Shown: positions 15,665 to 23,726 of the stretch, piece by piece
Numbering within the stretch: the stretch's first letter is position 1
Layout of the letters: each line of letters begins with the position of its first letter
Origin: Flavobacteriaceae bacterium
GTDB lineage: Bacteria > Bacteroidota > Bacteroidia > Flavobacteriales > Flavobacteriaceae
Direction of reading: 5' to 3'
Length of the DNA stretch: 45,290 nt
Assembly: GCA_024638225.1 (NCBI GenBank)
Contig: JAHEKR010000010.1
Location: 20,444-65,733, forward strand
Made by a program: the position numbers and the translations under genes
Notes under the pieces: generated by a model
What the model saw: the letters and a program-made list of their open reading frames with translations, nothing else
What the model was told of the DNA's origin: nothing
Databases searched by the model: none

Positions 15665-16546
15665 TTAGGATGCGTTTCGAGTATATGCCAGCATGGTATT
15701 TTGAAGCAGCATGGCTATGGTCATGGGGCCTACACCGCCAGGAACAGGTGTAATATAGCTGGCTTTTTTAGACACTTCCTCGAAATGAACATCGCCTACA
15801 ATGACATAACCCTTGGGATGCTGTTCATCAGCAACTCGTGTAATACCAACATCAATAATAATAGCACCTTCCTTGACCATATCAGCAGTAAGAAAGTTGG
15901 GCACACCCAATGCAGATACAACAATGTCGGCTTCTTTAGTGATTTCAGCTAGGTTTTGGGTTCGGCTGTGTGTAAGTGTTACGGTTGCGTTACCTGGATT
16001 CCCCTTATTGGATAACAAAATACTCATCGGTCGCCCAACGATGTGACTACGACCAATGACAACTGCGTGTTTCCCGCTAATATCGAGTGCATAACGCTTT
16101 AGTAATTCCATAATGCCAAATGGCGTAGCGGGAATAAAAGTTTCCATGCCCAGAGCCATTTTACCAAAATTGGTTGGATGAAAGCCATCAACATCCTTTT
16201 TTGGGTTGATCGCGTCTAAAACGACTTCTTCATTGATATGCTTGGGTAAAGGAAGCTGAACAATAAAGCCGTCCAAAGAATTGTCCTTATTGAGTTTATC
16301 AATAGTTGCAAGGAGTTCGTCCTGGGTGATGGTATCATCAAGCTGAATAAGGGTCGATTCAAAACCAATTTTTTGACAGGAGCGTACCTTGCTTCCCACA
16401 TAAGTGAGGCTAGCCCCATCGTTACCCACCAGTACAGCTGCCAAGTGTGGAGGTCGCTTACCCGCCGAAGTGAGTTCGGCTACTTGCTCGGTCAATTCTT
16501 CCTTGATTTGATTTGAGGTGGCTTTTCCGTCTAATAGTGTGCTCAT
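15665..16546 (-). CDS. folD: Methylenetetrahydrofolate dehydrogenase / cyclohydrolase
   Basis: A bifunctional enzyme interconverting 5,10-methylene-THF, 5,10-methenyl-THF and 10-formyl-THF; the product supplies purine synthesis and initiator-tRNA formylation. It has 293 residues. The catalytic Tyr and Lys lie in SLTYVGSKVRSCQKIG. The signatures DGFIVQLPLPKH and PGGVGPMTIAMLLQNT are intact, and GRSHIVGRPMSILL is the NADP-binding loop. Its start overlaps the ffh stop by four bases (ATGA), indicating translational coupling, and queE follows without a gap. Confidence 0.97.
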   Translation of the reverse strand: MSTLLDGKATSNQIKEELTEQVAELTSAGKRPPHLAAVLVGNDGASLTYVGSKVRSCQKIGFESTLIQLDDTITQDELLATIDKLNKDNSLDGFIVQLPLPKHINEEVVLDAINPKKDVDGFHPTNFGKMALGMETFIPATPFGIMELLKRYALDISGKHAVVIGRSHIVGRPMSILLSNKGNPGNATVTLTHSRTQNLAEITKEADIVVSALGVPNFLTADMVKEGAIIIDVGITRVADEQHPKGYVIVGDVHFEEVSKKASYITPVPGGVGPMTIAMLLQNTMLAYTRNAS

Positions 16547-17865
16547 TTTCCAAACATTTTCATCAGATGAGACGCTTTACCGCCTTGCATCATTTTCATC
16601 ATTTTACTCAATTGTTCAAACTGCTTTACGAGTTTATTAACATCTTCCATGGTCATGCCAGCACCATTTGCGATACGCTTTTTACGGCTGTGATTTAAAA
16701 GCTTGGGCTGCTGTCTTTCTTTTGGTGTCATCGACTGAATAAGGGCTTCAACTCCTTTAAAAGCATCCTCATCGACTTCGGCACCGTTTAAAGCCTTGCT
16801 TGCACCGGGGATCATACCCACCAAATCTTTCATGGATCCCATTCGTTGTACTTGCTTCAATTGACTCAAAAAGTCATCATAGCCAAATTGCTTTTTGGCA
16901 ATTTTCTTCTGAATACGTTTTGCCTCCTCGATGTCCACTTGCTCTTGAGCCTTTTCTACTAGCGAAACCACATCACCCATTCCCAAAATACGCTCAGCCA
17001 TACGATTGGGGTGGAATACGTCTAAAGCATCTACTTTTTCTCCAGTACCAATAAATTTAATTGGTTTGTCTACAACCGACTTAATCGAAAGTGCAGCACC
17101 GCCGCGGGTATCACCATCCATTTTGGTTAGCACTACCCCATCAAATTGCAATCTATCGTGAAAAGCTTTTGCTGTATTTACTGCATCTTGACCCATCATC
17201 GCATCGACAACAAATAGGGTTTCTGTCGGGACTACTGCTTTGTGAATGTTTTCGATTTCTTGCATTAGTTCCTCATCTACAGCCAAGCGGCCAGCTGTAT
17301 CGACAATAACAACGTTGTATTGATTTGCCTTTGCGTACTTAACTCCCTCGGTTGCAATGGAAACAGGATCTTTATTTTCTTTCTGGGCAAACACATCAAC
17401 CTCTATTTGCTTCCCTAAAACTTCGAGTTGATCGATAGCAGCAGGGCGGTAAACATCACAGGCTACAAGTAATACTTTTTTGGCTTGTTTAATTTTTAGC
17501 TGCTTCGCTAATTTGGCGGAACAGGTAGTTTTACCTGAACCTTGAAGACCACTCATTAAGATAACCGCAGGTTTTCCGAAAGTAGACAAGCCTTCTTGCT
17601 TTCCACCCAAAAGAGCGGTCAACTCATCTTGAACAATTTTTATCAGTAGCTGACCTGGATGCAGCGTAGTTAATACTTTTTGACCTAGTGCCTTCTCCTT
17701 AACTGTTTGGGTAAAGGATTTAGCAATTTTAAAATTGACATCGGCGTCTAGCAAGGCGCGCCGAATTTCTTTCATGGTTTCGGCTACATTAATTTCGGTT
17801 ATTCGCCCTTGGCCCTTGAGTGTTTTAAGTGCAGAGTCGAGTCGCTTACTAAACTGTTCAAACAT
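16543..17865 (-). CDS. ffh: Signal recognition particle GTPase Ffh
   Basis: The protein subunit of SRP, which binds signal sequences on nascent chains and docks with FtsY at the membrane. It has 440 residues: the helical N domain (1-85), then the GTPase G domain with P-loop GLQGSGKTTCSAKLA, VDTAGRLA, TKMDGDTRGGAA and GTGEKVDALDVF, and a methionine-rich M domain (about 300-440, MTMEDVNKLVKQFEQLSKMM) that binds 4.5S RNA and signal peptides. It heads the ffh-folD-queE-ykgJ cluster. A TAATTTTG box lies upstream. The 4.5S RNA gene itself is not visible here. Confidence 0.97.
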   Translation of the reverse strand: MFEQFSKRLDSALKTLKGQGRITEINVAETMKEIRRALLDADVNFKIAKSFTQTVKEKALGQKVLTTLHPGQLLIKIVQDELTALLGGKQEGLSTFGKPAVILMSGLQGSGKTTCSAKLAKQLKIKQAKKVLLVACDVYRPAAIDQLEVLGKQIEVDVFAQKENKDPVSIATEGVKYAKANQYNVVIVDTAGRLAVDEELMQEIENIHKAVVPTETLFVVDAMMGQDAVNTAKAFHDRLQFDGVVLTKMDGDTRGGAALSIKSVVDKPIKFIGTGEKVDALDVFHPNRMAERILGMGDVVSLVEKAQEQVDIEEAKRIQKKIAKKQFGYDDFLSQLKQVQRMGSMKDLVGMIPGASKALNGAEVDEDAFKGVEALIQSMTPKERQQPKLLNHSRKKRIANGAGMTMEDVNKLVKQFEQLSKMMKMMQGGKASHLMKMFGK

Positions 17866-17881
17866 CTAATAGAATAAAAAT

Positions 17882-17889
17882 CAAAATTA
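17882..17889 (-). promoter_or_regulatory. Candidate -7 promoter element of ffh
   Basis: Minus-strand TAATTTTG matches TAnnTTTG and lies 17 bases before the ffh ATG, in the 33-base gap after blh. A TTTG at 17918-17915 is the only -33 candidate, at a slightly long spacing of 25 bases. If real, ffh is transcribed separately from blh. Confidence 0.4.
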
Positions 17890-17898
17890 CGGAATTTA

Positions 17899-18768
17899 CT
17901 ACTTCTGGTGCATCCAAAAAATAACCCCGACATGAGGGATCGTAATTGCAGCCAAAAAACTAAAAAATAAAGCCAATAAAGATTCGGTATTATCAGAAAA
18001 GAAATAAAGGGCAGCTGCAAAACCAAACAAAGATAAAAGCCAATACGGAGATGCCAAAAGAATATAGTGACGAATAGGTTTGGGTTTATTTGGGTAAAGG
18101 GCAAGGGCTTGTTCTTGTAAGGATGGAATACTGTGCCACAAAACAAAATACACCGAAAACGACCAAAGCAAGGAAGTTTGGCTAAACAACAAAACCAATG
18201 CAAACAAAGCAAAGAACTGAAAAAACAGCTGCTTACTAAGGTGTTTCATGTTTGGCAGAAGCAATAGCAGAGTCAAAATGGTAGTTCCAATTAAAAAAAA
18301 TAAAAAGAAAGAGGAACCGACATGAACAGTTGTAATAGCAAAAATTATATCAGTAGTTTGATCTAAGTGTGTGTAAAAAAGGAGTGCGAAAATAAATAGC
18401 CCAAAAGCAGCGTAAAAAAAATGCAATTTTAGAGATGGAAAATGGGATTTTTGATACCAGTGTTGCTCACCGAAATGAAATGCACTTGCCAAGACAAAAA
18501 GTAATACTGCCCATTGAGGAAATCGAAAAAGAGCAATCACCATTAATAAAACAAAGCCTATATAAATAAGGAATAATGAGCTAAATGACCTTTTTGGTGA
18601 TAATTTAATTGTATTTGAGAGGATGTATAAATCATTTGCACCATGGATAATACCTATCGTTAACACATTAATAGCAGCAACTATCCACAAAATTGATGTG
18701 GGCACGTAGACACCTAACAGTGTGCAAATCAGAGTGATAAGAATTTTTTGCCTTTCAGAATTTATCAT
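17899..18768 (-). CDS. blh: Beta-carotene 15,15'-dioxygenase, Brp/Blh family
   Basis: An integral membrane enzyme that cleaves beta-carotene into two retinal molecules, the chromophore for the adjacent proteorhodopsin. It has 289 residues and about seven or eight hydrophobic helices. The histidines expected to hold the catalytic iron are present in family context: IIHGANDLYIL (about 38-48), FHFGEQHWYQKS (about 97-108), LWHSIPSLQEQ, and IPHVGVIFWMHQ near the C-terminus. Start ATG at 18768. It is transcribed divergently from the rhodopsin gene with 108 bases between them. The carotenoid genes (crtEBIY) are not in the window. Confidence 0.92.
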   Translation of the reverse strand: MINSERQKILITLICTLLGVYVPTSILWIVAAINVLTIGIIHGANDLYILSNTIKLSPKRSFSSLFLIYIGFVLLMVIALFRFPQWAVLLFVLASAFHFGEQHWYQKSHFPSLKLHFFYAAFGLFIFALLFYTHLDQTTDIIFAITTVHVGSSFFLFFLIGTTILTLLLLLPNMKHLSKQLFFQFFALFALVLLFSQTSLLWSFSVYFVLWHSIPSLQEQALALYPNKPKPIRHYILLASPYWLLSLFGFAAALYFFSDNTESLLALFFSFLAAITIPHVGVIFWMHQK

Positions 18769-18790
18769 TTTTAGGTACTATTTTTTAATA

Positions 18791-18825
18791 TTGTCAAAAA
18801 TATTTAGTCAAATATATATGGTTTG
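18791..18825 (+). promoter_or_regulatory. Possible proteorhodopsin promoter
   Basis: A TTG at 18791-18793 and TATGGTTTG at 18817-18825 (TAnnTTTG with one extra spacer base) are 23 bases apart on the plus strand, giving a leader of about 48 AT-rich bases before the rhodopsin ATG. This overlaps the minus-strand blh boxes, so the two promoters may interfere or share regulation. The match is imperfect. Confidence 0.3.
18795..18816 (-). promoter_or_regulatory. Tandem -7 candidates for blh
   Basis: Two exact TAnnTTTG matches face blh on the minus strand: TATTTTTG (18802-18795) and TATATTTG (18816-18809). They would give leaders of roughly 22 and 36 bases. Neither has a clear -33 TTTG at 17-23 bases. 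In so AT-rich a spacer one or both may be chance matches. Confidence 0.4.
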
Positions 18826-18876
18826 TTTAATTTTTTTTAACTTGCAATGAACAAAAAATTATAATTAATATAAATT

Positions 18877-19587
18877 ATGACTATTACAAATTTAATTACG
18901 ATAGCGGATCTAAGCGATCCAGTTAATTTTACTTTCTTTTTGGGGACTATGGCAATGACTGCTGCATCAGCATTCTTTTTCTTGTCTTTACCTCAATTTG
19001 ACAGCAAGTGGAGAACATCAATCCTTGTTTCTGGTTTGATTACTTTTATTGCTGCTGTACACTACTACTACATGAGAGAAGCAGCTAGTTCAGGAGGTGT
19101 AACTACAGAAATTCGTTACATCGATTGGATTTTAACTGTGCCTTTAATGTGTGTTGAATTTTATTTAATTCTAAAAGCTGCGGGTGCAACAACAAAACAC
19201 CTAAGCACATTGATTTGGGCTTCTCTAGCGATGCTTGTAACAGGATATTTCGGAGAGATTTCGGATACTGCTATGGGCCCTGCTCTTTGGGGTGCTGCAT
19301 CTGGTGCTGCATACTTCTACATTGCATGGTTGATTAAGTTCGGTCCTTTGGCCAAGCTTGCTGCTGCTGCAGGTGGAGCTGTTGAAAAAGCACACAATAC
19401 CCTAACATTATTCGTTCTTATAGGATGGGCAATTTACCCACTTGGATACATGATCGGTACTGATGGATGGTATGACTTTGTTGATGGAATTGGCCTAAAC
19501 ATGGACGTTGTATACAACATCGGTGATGCGGTTAACAAAATTGGATTTGGTTTGGTAGTATATGCTGCAGCCGTTTCTAAGAAATAA
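18877..19587 (+). CDS. Proteorhodopsin, predicted green-absorbing proton pump
   Basis: A seven-helix retinal protein of 236 residues that pumps protons outward under light. The retinal lysine is Lys221 in NIGDAVNKIGFG, with counter-ion Asp217 four residues before it. Helix C reads RYIDWILTVPLMCVEFYLIL: Asp83 (the proton acceptor, Asp97 of the SAR86 protein), Thr87 and Glu94 (the donor, Glu108) form the D-T-E triad of proton pumps rather than the N-D-Q triad of sodium pumps. Met91 occupies the spectral-tuning position 105, which in flavobacterial proteins goes with green absorption. His62 in AAVHYYYMRE corresponds to His75, which tunes the acceptor pKa. It is divergent from blh and ends at a strong terminator. 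Confidence 0.97.
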   Translation: MTITNLITIADLSDPVNFTFFLGTMAMTAASAFFFLSLPQFDSKWRTSILVSGLITFIAAVHYYYMREAASSGGVTTEIRYIDWILTVPLMCVEFYLILKAAGATTKHLSTLIWASLAMLVTGYFGEISDTAMGPALWGAASGAAYFYIAWLIKFGPLAKLAAAAGGAVEKAHNTLTLFVLIGWAIYPLGYMIGTDGWYDFVDGIGLNMDVVYNIGDAVNKIGFGLVVYAAAVSKK

Positions 19588-19610
19588 TTCCACGAACATA
19601 TTTCTAAAAG

Positions 19611-19640
19611 ACGCCTCGATTTAATCGGGGCGTTTTTTTT
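19611..19640. terminator. Rho-independent terminator between proteorhodopsin and argS (probably bidirectional)
   Basis: ACGCCTCGAT pairs with ATCGGGGCGT (one G-T wobble) around a 3-base loop and is followed by eight T on the plus strand, 23 bases after the rhodopsin stop. On the minus strand the same hairpin is followed by CTTTTA and starts directly after the argS stop, so it can also end argS transcripts. Confidence 0.85.
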
Positions 19641-21408
19641 ACATCCTATTTGGTGCATCAACCCCCAGTAAGCCCAAACTTTTCTGAATGACCTTCCCTA
19701 CTTGAGCACACAAACTAATACGCATAGCGCGTTCCAGATCATGAGCAGCAAGTATTGAAACTTCTTGGTAATAGGAATTAAACTGCTTGACAAGTTCATA
19801 CACATAATTCGCAACAAGTGCGGGGCTAAATTGACGTGCTGCAGCATCCACAATGCCAGGAAATTGTGCCAATGTCTTTAAAATAGTTTTTTCTTTAGGA
19901 TGCAGGGCAACTTTTAGATCTACATCCGAAATTTCGGTATCTGCTTTGCGTAATATAGACCGAATACGCGCATGTGTATATTGGATAAACGGACCTGTAT
20001 TACCTGCAAAATCAACCGATGCTTTTGGGTCAAATAGGATGCGTTTTTTAGGATCTACTTTAAGGATATAATACTTGAGTGCACCCATCCCAATAAGGTG
20101 GTACAAAGACTCTTTTTCTTCATCGGACATCCCATCAAGTTTGCCTAATTCAAGAGCAATCTGTTTGGCTGTTTGTTGCATCTCTGTCATAAGCGCGTCT
20201 GCGTCAACGACAGTTCCTTCTCGGCTTTTCATTTTCCCGCTAGGTAGGTCTACCATCCCATAGCTGAGATGATGCAATTGGTCGGCCCATTCGTAACCCA
20301 GCTTTTTAAGGATATGAAAAAGTACCTTAAAATGATAATCCTGTTCGTTACCAACAGTATATACGACACCTGCTAAGTCGGGATGGTCGGTATAACGCAA
20401 ACGCGCTGTACCCAAGTCTTGCGTCATGTATACCGAAGTCCCGTCGGAGCGAAGCAATAGCTTTTCATCAAGACCCTCATCGGATAAATCAACCCAAACA
20501 GAGCCATCGTCTTTTGTGTAAAAAACTCCTTTCTCTAGGCCTTCGCTAACTGTTTCTTTTCCGAGTAAATAGGTTTTACTCTCATAGTAATACGAATCAA
20601 AATCGACACCCAAGCGCTGATAGGTCTGGGCAAAACCATCGTATACCCAACCATTCATCTTCGCCCAAAGAGCACGAACAGCATCATTATTTTGTTCCCA
20701 AAGCAATAGCATATCCTTGGCGGCAAGTAGAATAGGTGCATTAATTTTGGCCTGGTCTTCAGAAGAACCCTCAGCCATAAGCGCTGCTATTTCTTTTTTG
20801 TACTGTTGATCAAAAAGGACATAATACTTTCCTACAAGTGCATCGCCTTTTAGTCCAGCTGAAGCTGGTGTTTCTCCATGGCCAAACAGCTCCCATGCGA
20901 CCATGGACTTACAAATATGAATCCCTCGGTCATTAATAATTTGTGTGGTGTGCACTCGATTTCCATTTGCGGCAAGTATTTTCGCAACAGAAGCTCCCAA
21001 CAAGTTATTCCGAATATGTCCCAAATGCAAAGGTTTATTTGTATTGGGTGATGAATATTCAACTAATATTTTTGGAGAAGAAGAATCGACCGGTTTATAA
21101 CCATATCTGTCGTTAGCACGAATCTCATTGAGTAGTGCTAGGTAATATGCATCTGCAATCACCAAGTTTAAAAAACCCTGAACTATATTAAAATCAATTA
21201 CTTCAGCGCGTGATTCTTTAAGGTATAGACCCAGTTCAGCAGCCAGATCGGCTGGTTTTTTGGGTATCAATTTCAACAACGGGAAAACAACAATAGTAAG
21301 ATCGCCCTCAAATTGGGGCTTGGTCGGTTGAATTTCAACAGTACTGACTTGCTTCTGGTAATGCTTTGCTGCATAGTCACGAACGCATGTGAAAAGTAAA
21401 TGCTCCAT
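19639..21408 (-). CDS. argS: Arginyl-tRNA synthetase
   Basis: Class I synthetase charging tRNA-Arg, 589 residues. An N-terminal Add1 domain (about 1-110) recognises the tRNA. The catalytic domain carries the HIGH motif as HLGH in SSPNTNKPLHLGHIRNN (about 118-134). The KMSKS equivalent reads KMKSREGTVV. The C-terminal helical anticodon-binding DALR domain follows, with FIQYTHARIRSILRKA at its boundary. The gene ends within the terminator shared with proteorhodopsin and is divergent from the small gene at 21478. A near-consensus box (TATCTTTA, 21432-21425) lies upstream. Confidence 0.97.
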   Translation of the reverse strand: MEHLLFTCVRDYAAKHYQKQVSTVEIQPTKPQFEGDLTIVVFPLLKLIPKKPADLAAELGLYLKESRAEVIDFNIVQGFLNLVIADAYYLALLNEIRANDRYGYKPVDSSSPKILVEYSSPNTNKPLHLGHIRNNLLGASVAKILAANGNRVHTTQIINDRGIHICKSMVAWELFGHGETPASAGLKGDALVGKYYVLFDQQYKKEIAALMAEGSSEDQAKINAPILLAAKDMLLLWEQNNDAVRALWAKMNGWVYDGFAQTYQRLGVDFDSYYYESKTYLLGKETVSEGLEKGVFYTKDDGSVWVDLSDEGLDEKLLLRSDGTSVYMTQDLGTARLRYTDHPDLAGVVYTVGNEQDYHFKVLFHILKKLGYEWADQLHHLSYGMVDLPSGKMKSREGTVVDADALMTEMQQTAKQIALELGKLDGMSDEEKESLYHLIGMGALKYYILKVDPKKRILFDPKASVDFAGNTGPFIQYTHARIRSILRKADTEISDVDLKVALHPKEKTILKTLAQFPGIVDAAARQFSPALVANYVYELVKQFNSYYQEVSILAAHDLERAMRISLCAQVGKVIQKSLGLLGVDAPNRM

Positions 21409-21465
21409 ACATTAAATTCAGCTGTAAAGATACGGGTTTCCATTCGGCACCAAGTGTTTTAATAC

Positions 21466-21473
21466 TATCTTTG
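21466..21473 (+). promoter_or_regulatory. -7 promoter element of the small gene at 21478
   Basis: TATCTTTG is an exact TAnnTTTG match. Its last G is five bases before the GTG start, the same spacing as at marR and the cystathionine beta-synthase-like gene. No clear -33 TTTG is seen. Confidence 0.5.
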
Positions 21474-21477
21474 TGCG

Positions 21478-21894
21478 GTGCTAGTAAATGTTTCTTACAA
21501 CAATAAAGAACAACGTTCAGCTATAGATACAGCTGTGGGCAAACCATTTACATTAATTGATCGATTAAAACTAGTAGGTGTTGGTTCGCCAAAACTTCTT
21601 ATTAGATCCAGTAGTAAGGAGATCGACAGTTTGTTATTGTTGGACAATAACGAAAACAGCTGCAATATTGAGCTTCGACCCAAGGGGCTTATCTTGCGCT
21701 TTCGATCCTTATTGGAAACATTTGCCCTAGTGATTCCCTATTACAAACTAACCCTATTTAAAGGAAAAAGTGATACGTACAGCGTGCACTTTGACCATCA
21801 TAAAGTAGAGGTGAGTGCACAATCAAAACCAGTACATGCCTTTTTTAAGAAAGTGCAGCACCAAAAAGCAGAAAGTACAAAAGATTACCTCTAG
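21478..21894 (+). CDS. Conserved-looking small protein of unknown function
   Basis: 138 residues, no signal peptide or membrane helix. It looks like an alpha/beta protein: a GKPFTLIDRLKLVGVGSPKLLIR region, then alternating beta strands (IELRPKGLILRF, FALVIPYYKLTLFKG, TYSVHFDHHKVEVSA) and a short basic helical tail. The second half has the strand pattern of a PH-like or GRAM-like fold, but I do not recognise a family and assign no function. The start is GTG at 21478; no in-frame ATG exists downstream in the first 100 residues. The stop codon overlaps the stop of the convergent ctlX-like gene within a shared CTAG (21891-21894). Codon use looks like that of the neighbours. Confidence 0.72.
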   Translation: MLVNVSYNNKEQRSAIDTAVGKPFTLIDRLKLVGVGSPKLLIRSSSKEIDSLLLLDNNENSCNIELRPKGLILRFRSLLETFALVIPYYKLTLFKGKSDTYSVHFDHHKVEVSAQSKPVHAFFKKVQHQKAESTKDYL

Positions 21895-22808
21895 TACAAC
21901 TCTGCCAACATACAACGAACACCTCCGCCTCCTAAAGTTTCTATAGTGGGTATGGGACTATGAACAGGTTTGGCATACTGGCATAACTGCGCCAATTGAT
22001 CCTTTGACAAAGCTGCGTACGCTTGAGTACTCATGGCAATCAATGGAGCGCCATCTGCTGCTGTGAGTGCCAACATATTACCTACAAATTGACTTAACTG
22101 ATCTTCCGAAATATTAATGATCTGTTTTTTACAACTTTGGAGCCTATTTACAATAGCTTCCCGTTCTACAGGATTATCGATTGCATCCAAACATATTACA
22201 GCAAACATTGGAGCAACAGCCATAAGCACATTGGTATGATAAATAGGCAAGCGCTTATTTACAACCGTTTGATAGGCGTGAAAACAGATAGGTGTAAATC
22301 CGTGGTCTTTGCAAAACTGCTCGAATAGACTTTTGTTAGCCCGTGGAGACAAAGCGCAATAAGCCAATTGATTGGGCAGATCCAGTACCATACTACCCGT
22401 CCCCTCCAAAAACTGATTTTGCTCCTCATAGACGGTATAGTCAAATATTGATTTGAAAACAACACCTTCTTTTTCTAAGAAAGTTAAAATAGCTTTAGAA
22501 CGTTCTAGACGCCTATTTGGAGCCAACATGGGGAATGTTGCAAACCTTTGTTGCGGCAAGCTAACAAACCAGTTGTTTGGGTATAGTGCATCAGGAGTAA
22601 GCGGCTCAGGTGTGTCTTGATATACCGAAACACGAACACCATTCTGTTCTAATTCTACCACCAATTGGTCAAATTCAGATTGCGCACATATGAGGGCTTC
22701 TCTCGAGTCTATGGGTAATGTTCGTTGAAAAAAATTGGTTGCTACTGTCTGTTTATTGGCACAGAAAGTGGCAGGTCTAACCATCAGTACATGGTTTGTT
22801 GGCTTCAT
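21891..22808 (-). CDS. ctlX: Citrulline/arginine hydrolase of the pentein superfamily (CtlX-like)
   Basis: 305 residues of the amidinotransferase (pentein) fold. Family signatures are ALYPNNWFVSLP with the substrate-binding Asn-Trp region, LAPNRRLERSK, FLEGTGSMVLD with the catalytic Glu, the His in IYHTNVLM, and the C-terminal nucleophile Cys in GGGGVRCMLAE. In this family CtlX hydrolyses citrulline to ornithine; that specificity is carried over from the family name. The frame extends to 22838, but ATG 22808 gives MKPTNHVLMVRPA and overlaps the upstream stop in an ATGA, which fixes the start. It is coupled to a second pentein enzyme, so the two may act in sequence on arginine-derived substrates. 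Confidence 0.86.
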   Translation of the reverse strand: MKPTNHVLMVRPATFCANKQTVATNFFQRTLPIDSREALICAQSEFDQLVVELEQNGVRVSVYQDTPEPLTPDALYPNNWFVSLPQQRFATFPMLAPNRRLERSKAILTFLEKEGVVFKSIFDYTVYEEQNQFLEGTGSMVLDLPNQLAYCALSPRANKSLFEQFCKDHGFTPICFHAYQTVVNKRLPIYHTNVLMAVAPMFAVICLDAIDNPVEREAIVNRLQSCKKQIINISEDQLSQFVGNMLALTAADGAPLIAMSTQAYAALSKDQLAQLCQYAKPVHSPIPTIETLGGGGVRCMLAELY

Positions 22809-23719
22809 GGCAATCGTTTTAATGGCATAGTAACGCATCGAAAAGAACCACCTTGTTTGGCTACTTCGGAAAAATCGACCTCCTCAACAGTAATTCCCCG
22901 TTTACGTAGCCAATCGTTCAGTCGATCAAAACGAGGATCTGAGACCACTACTCCGGCGCTTATGGAAATTAGATTACACATCATCTGACTCATTTCAAGG
23001 GCAGTTACCTCAAAGATATTTGACGCACCTATATGATGAACTAGCCAAGCGTATTCCTTGGCAATAGCAAATCCCTCCGGGCAAGTAATGGCTAAACCAT
23101 CTCCTAACAGCTGCAAACAGCAATCCAGGTGCAAAGCGTTTTTTTCCGGAATGGTATTCGATTTAATCAATTCAAACGACCTAACGCTTTTGTTGGGAAA
23201 GGCTGAGCTTAGTACAGCAACAGCAGCTTTGTTCGTTCGTGCCGTAAGCAGGGAAGCATAGTCGGAACGAGTACAAATACCAACTAAAATACAATCGTTA
23301 TGATAAAGGACATCTCCGCCCTCCAGATGCACCCTGTCTGGAAAGGTCAACTGCTTCTCTTCGGGAATAAGCTTTTTTAGCGAAGTAAGGCCTTCAAGTT
23401 CTCTGGCTCGATGGGGAATGATATTTGACTGAATCCAAATATCATCGATAACAAAGCCCAAGTCTCGAACAAACACCTGATTGCAGTTGGGAACAGAGTC
23501 TGGATAAAGCACATTCACCCCATATCGCTGAAAAACTAGAGCTAAAGCTTGTAGCGCATCGACTATAGCTTCTTGTGTAGGAAATGTATTGGCCTGTAAA
23601 TGTTTTCTTGAGCTAGGGTCGTAAAGGTCGTCAAGATCAGGAAGTAAACCCATAGTATCAGCTCTACCCAACAGAACATGGGTAAGCAATTGTGTCGCTG
23701 AATGTACACAAGGATTCAT
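22805..23719 (-). CDS. Arginine deiminase / dimethylarginine dimethylaminohydrolase-like protein
   Basis: 304 residues of the pentein superfamily. Visible are QVFVRDLGFVID (the substrate-guanidinium Asp), HLEGGDVLYHN (catalytic-loop Glu and Gly-Asp), the His in ALHLDCCLQLL, and the nucleophile Cys near the C-terminus in QGGSFRCVTMPL. The family includes DDAH and arginine deiminase relatives that release citrulline. With a citrulline hydrolase gene overlapping it by four bases, a two-step arginine-to-citrulline-to-ornithine path is a reasonable inference. Methylated arginine or another guanidino compound is also possible. It follows gltA by seven bases and is likely co-transcribed. Confidence 0.84.
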   Translation of the reverse strand: MNPCVHSATQLLTHVLLGRADTMGLLPDLDDLYDPSSRKHLQANTFPTQEAIVDALQALALVFQRYGVNVLYPDSVPNCNQVFVRDLGFVIDDIWIQSNIIPHRARELEGLTSLKKLIPEEKQLTFPDRVHLEGGDVLYHNDCILVGICTRSDYASLLTARTNKAAVAVLSSAFPNKSVRSFELIKSNTIPEKNALHLDCCLQLLGDGLAITCPEGFAIAKEYAWLVHHIGASNIFEVTALEMSQMMCNLISISAGVVVSDPRFDRLNDWLRKRGITVEEVDFSEVAKQGGSFRCVTMPLKRLP

Positions 23720-23726
23720 TCCATAT

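Noticed and set aside
17799-18212. 137-residue ORF on the minus strand overlapping ffh and blh
   Set aside because: It is a shadow of blh in another frame: blh keeps its family histidines in the true frame, and this product is an arbitrary mix of hydrophobic residues.
18877-19587. Possibility that the rhodopsin is a sodium (NQ) or chloride pump
   Set aside because: Helix C carries Asp, Thr and Glu at the three key positions, the proton-pump triad, not N-D-Q or N-T-Q.
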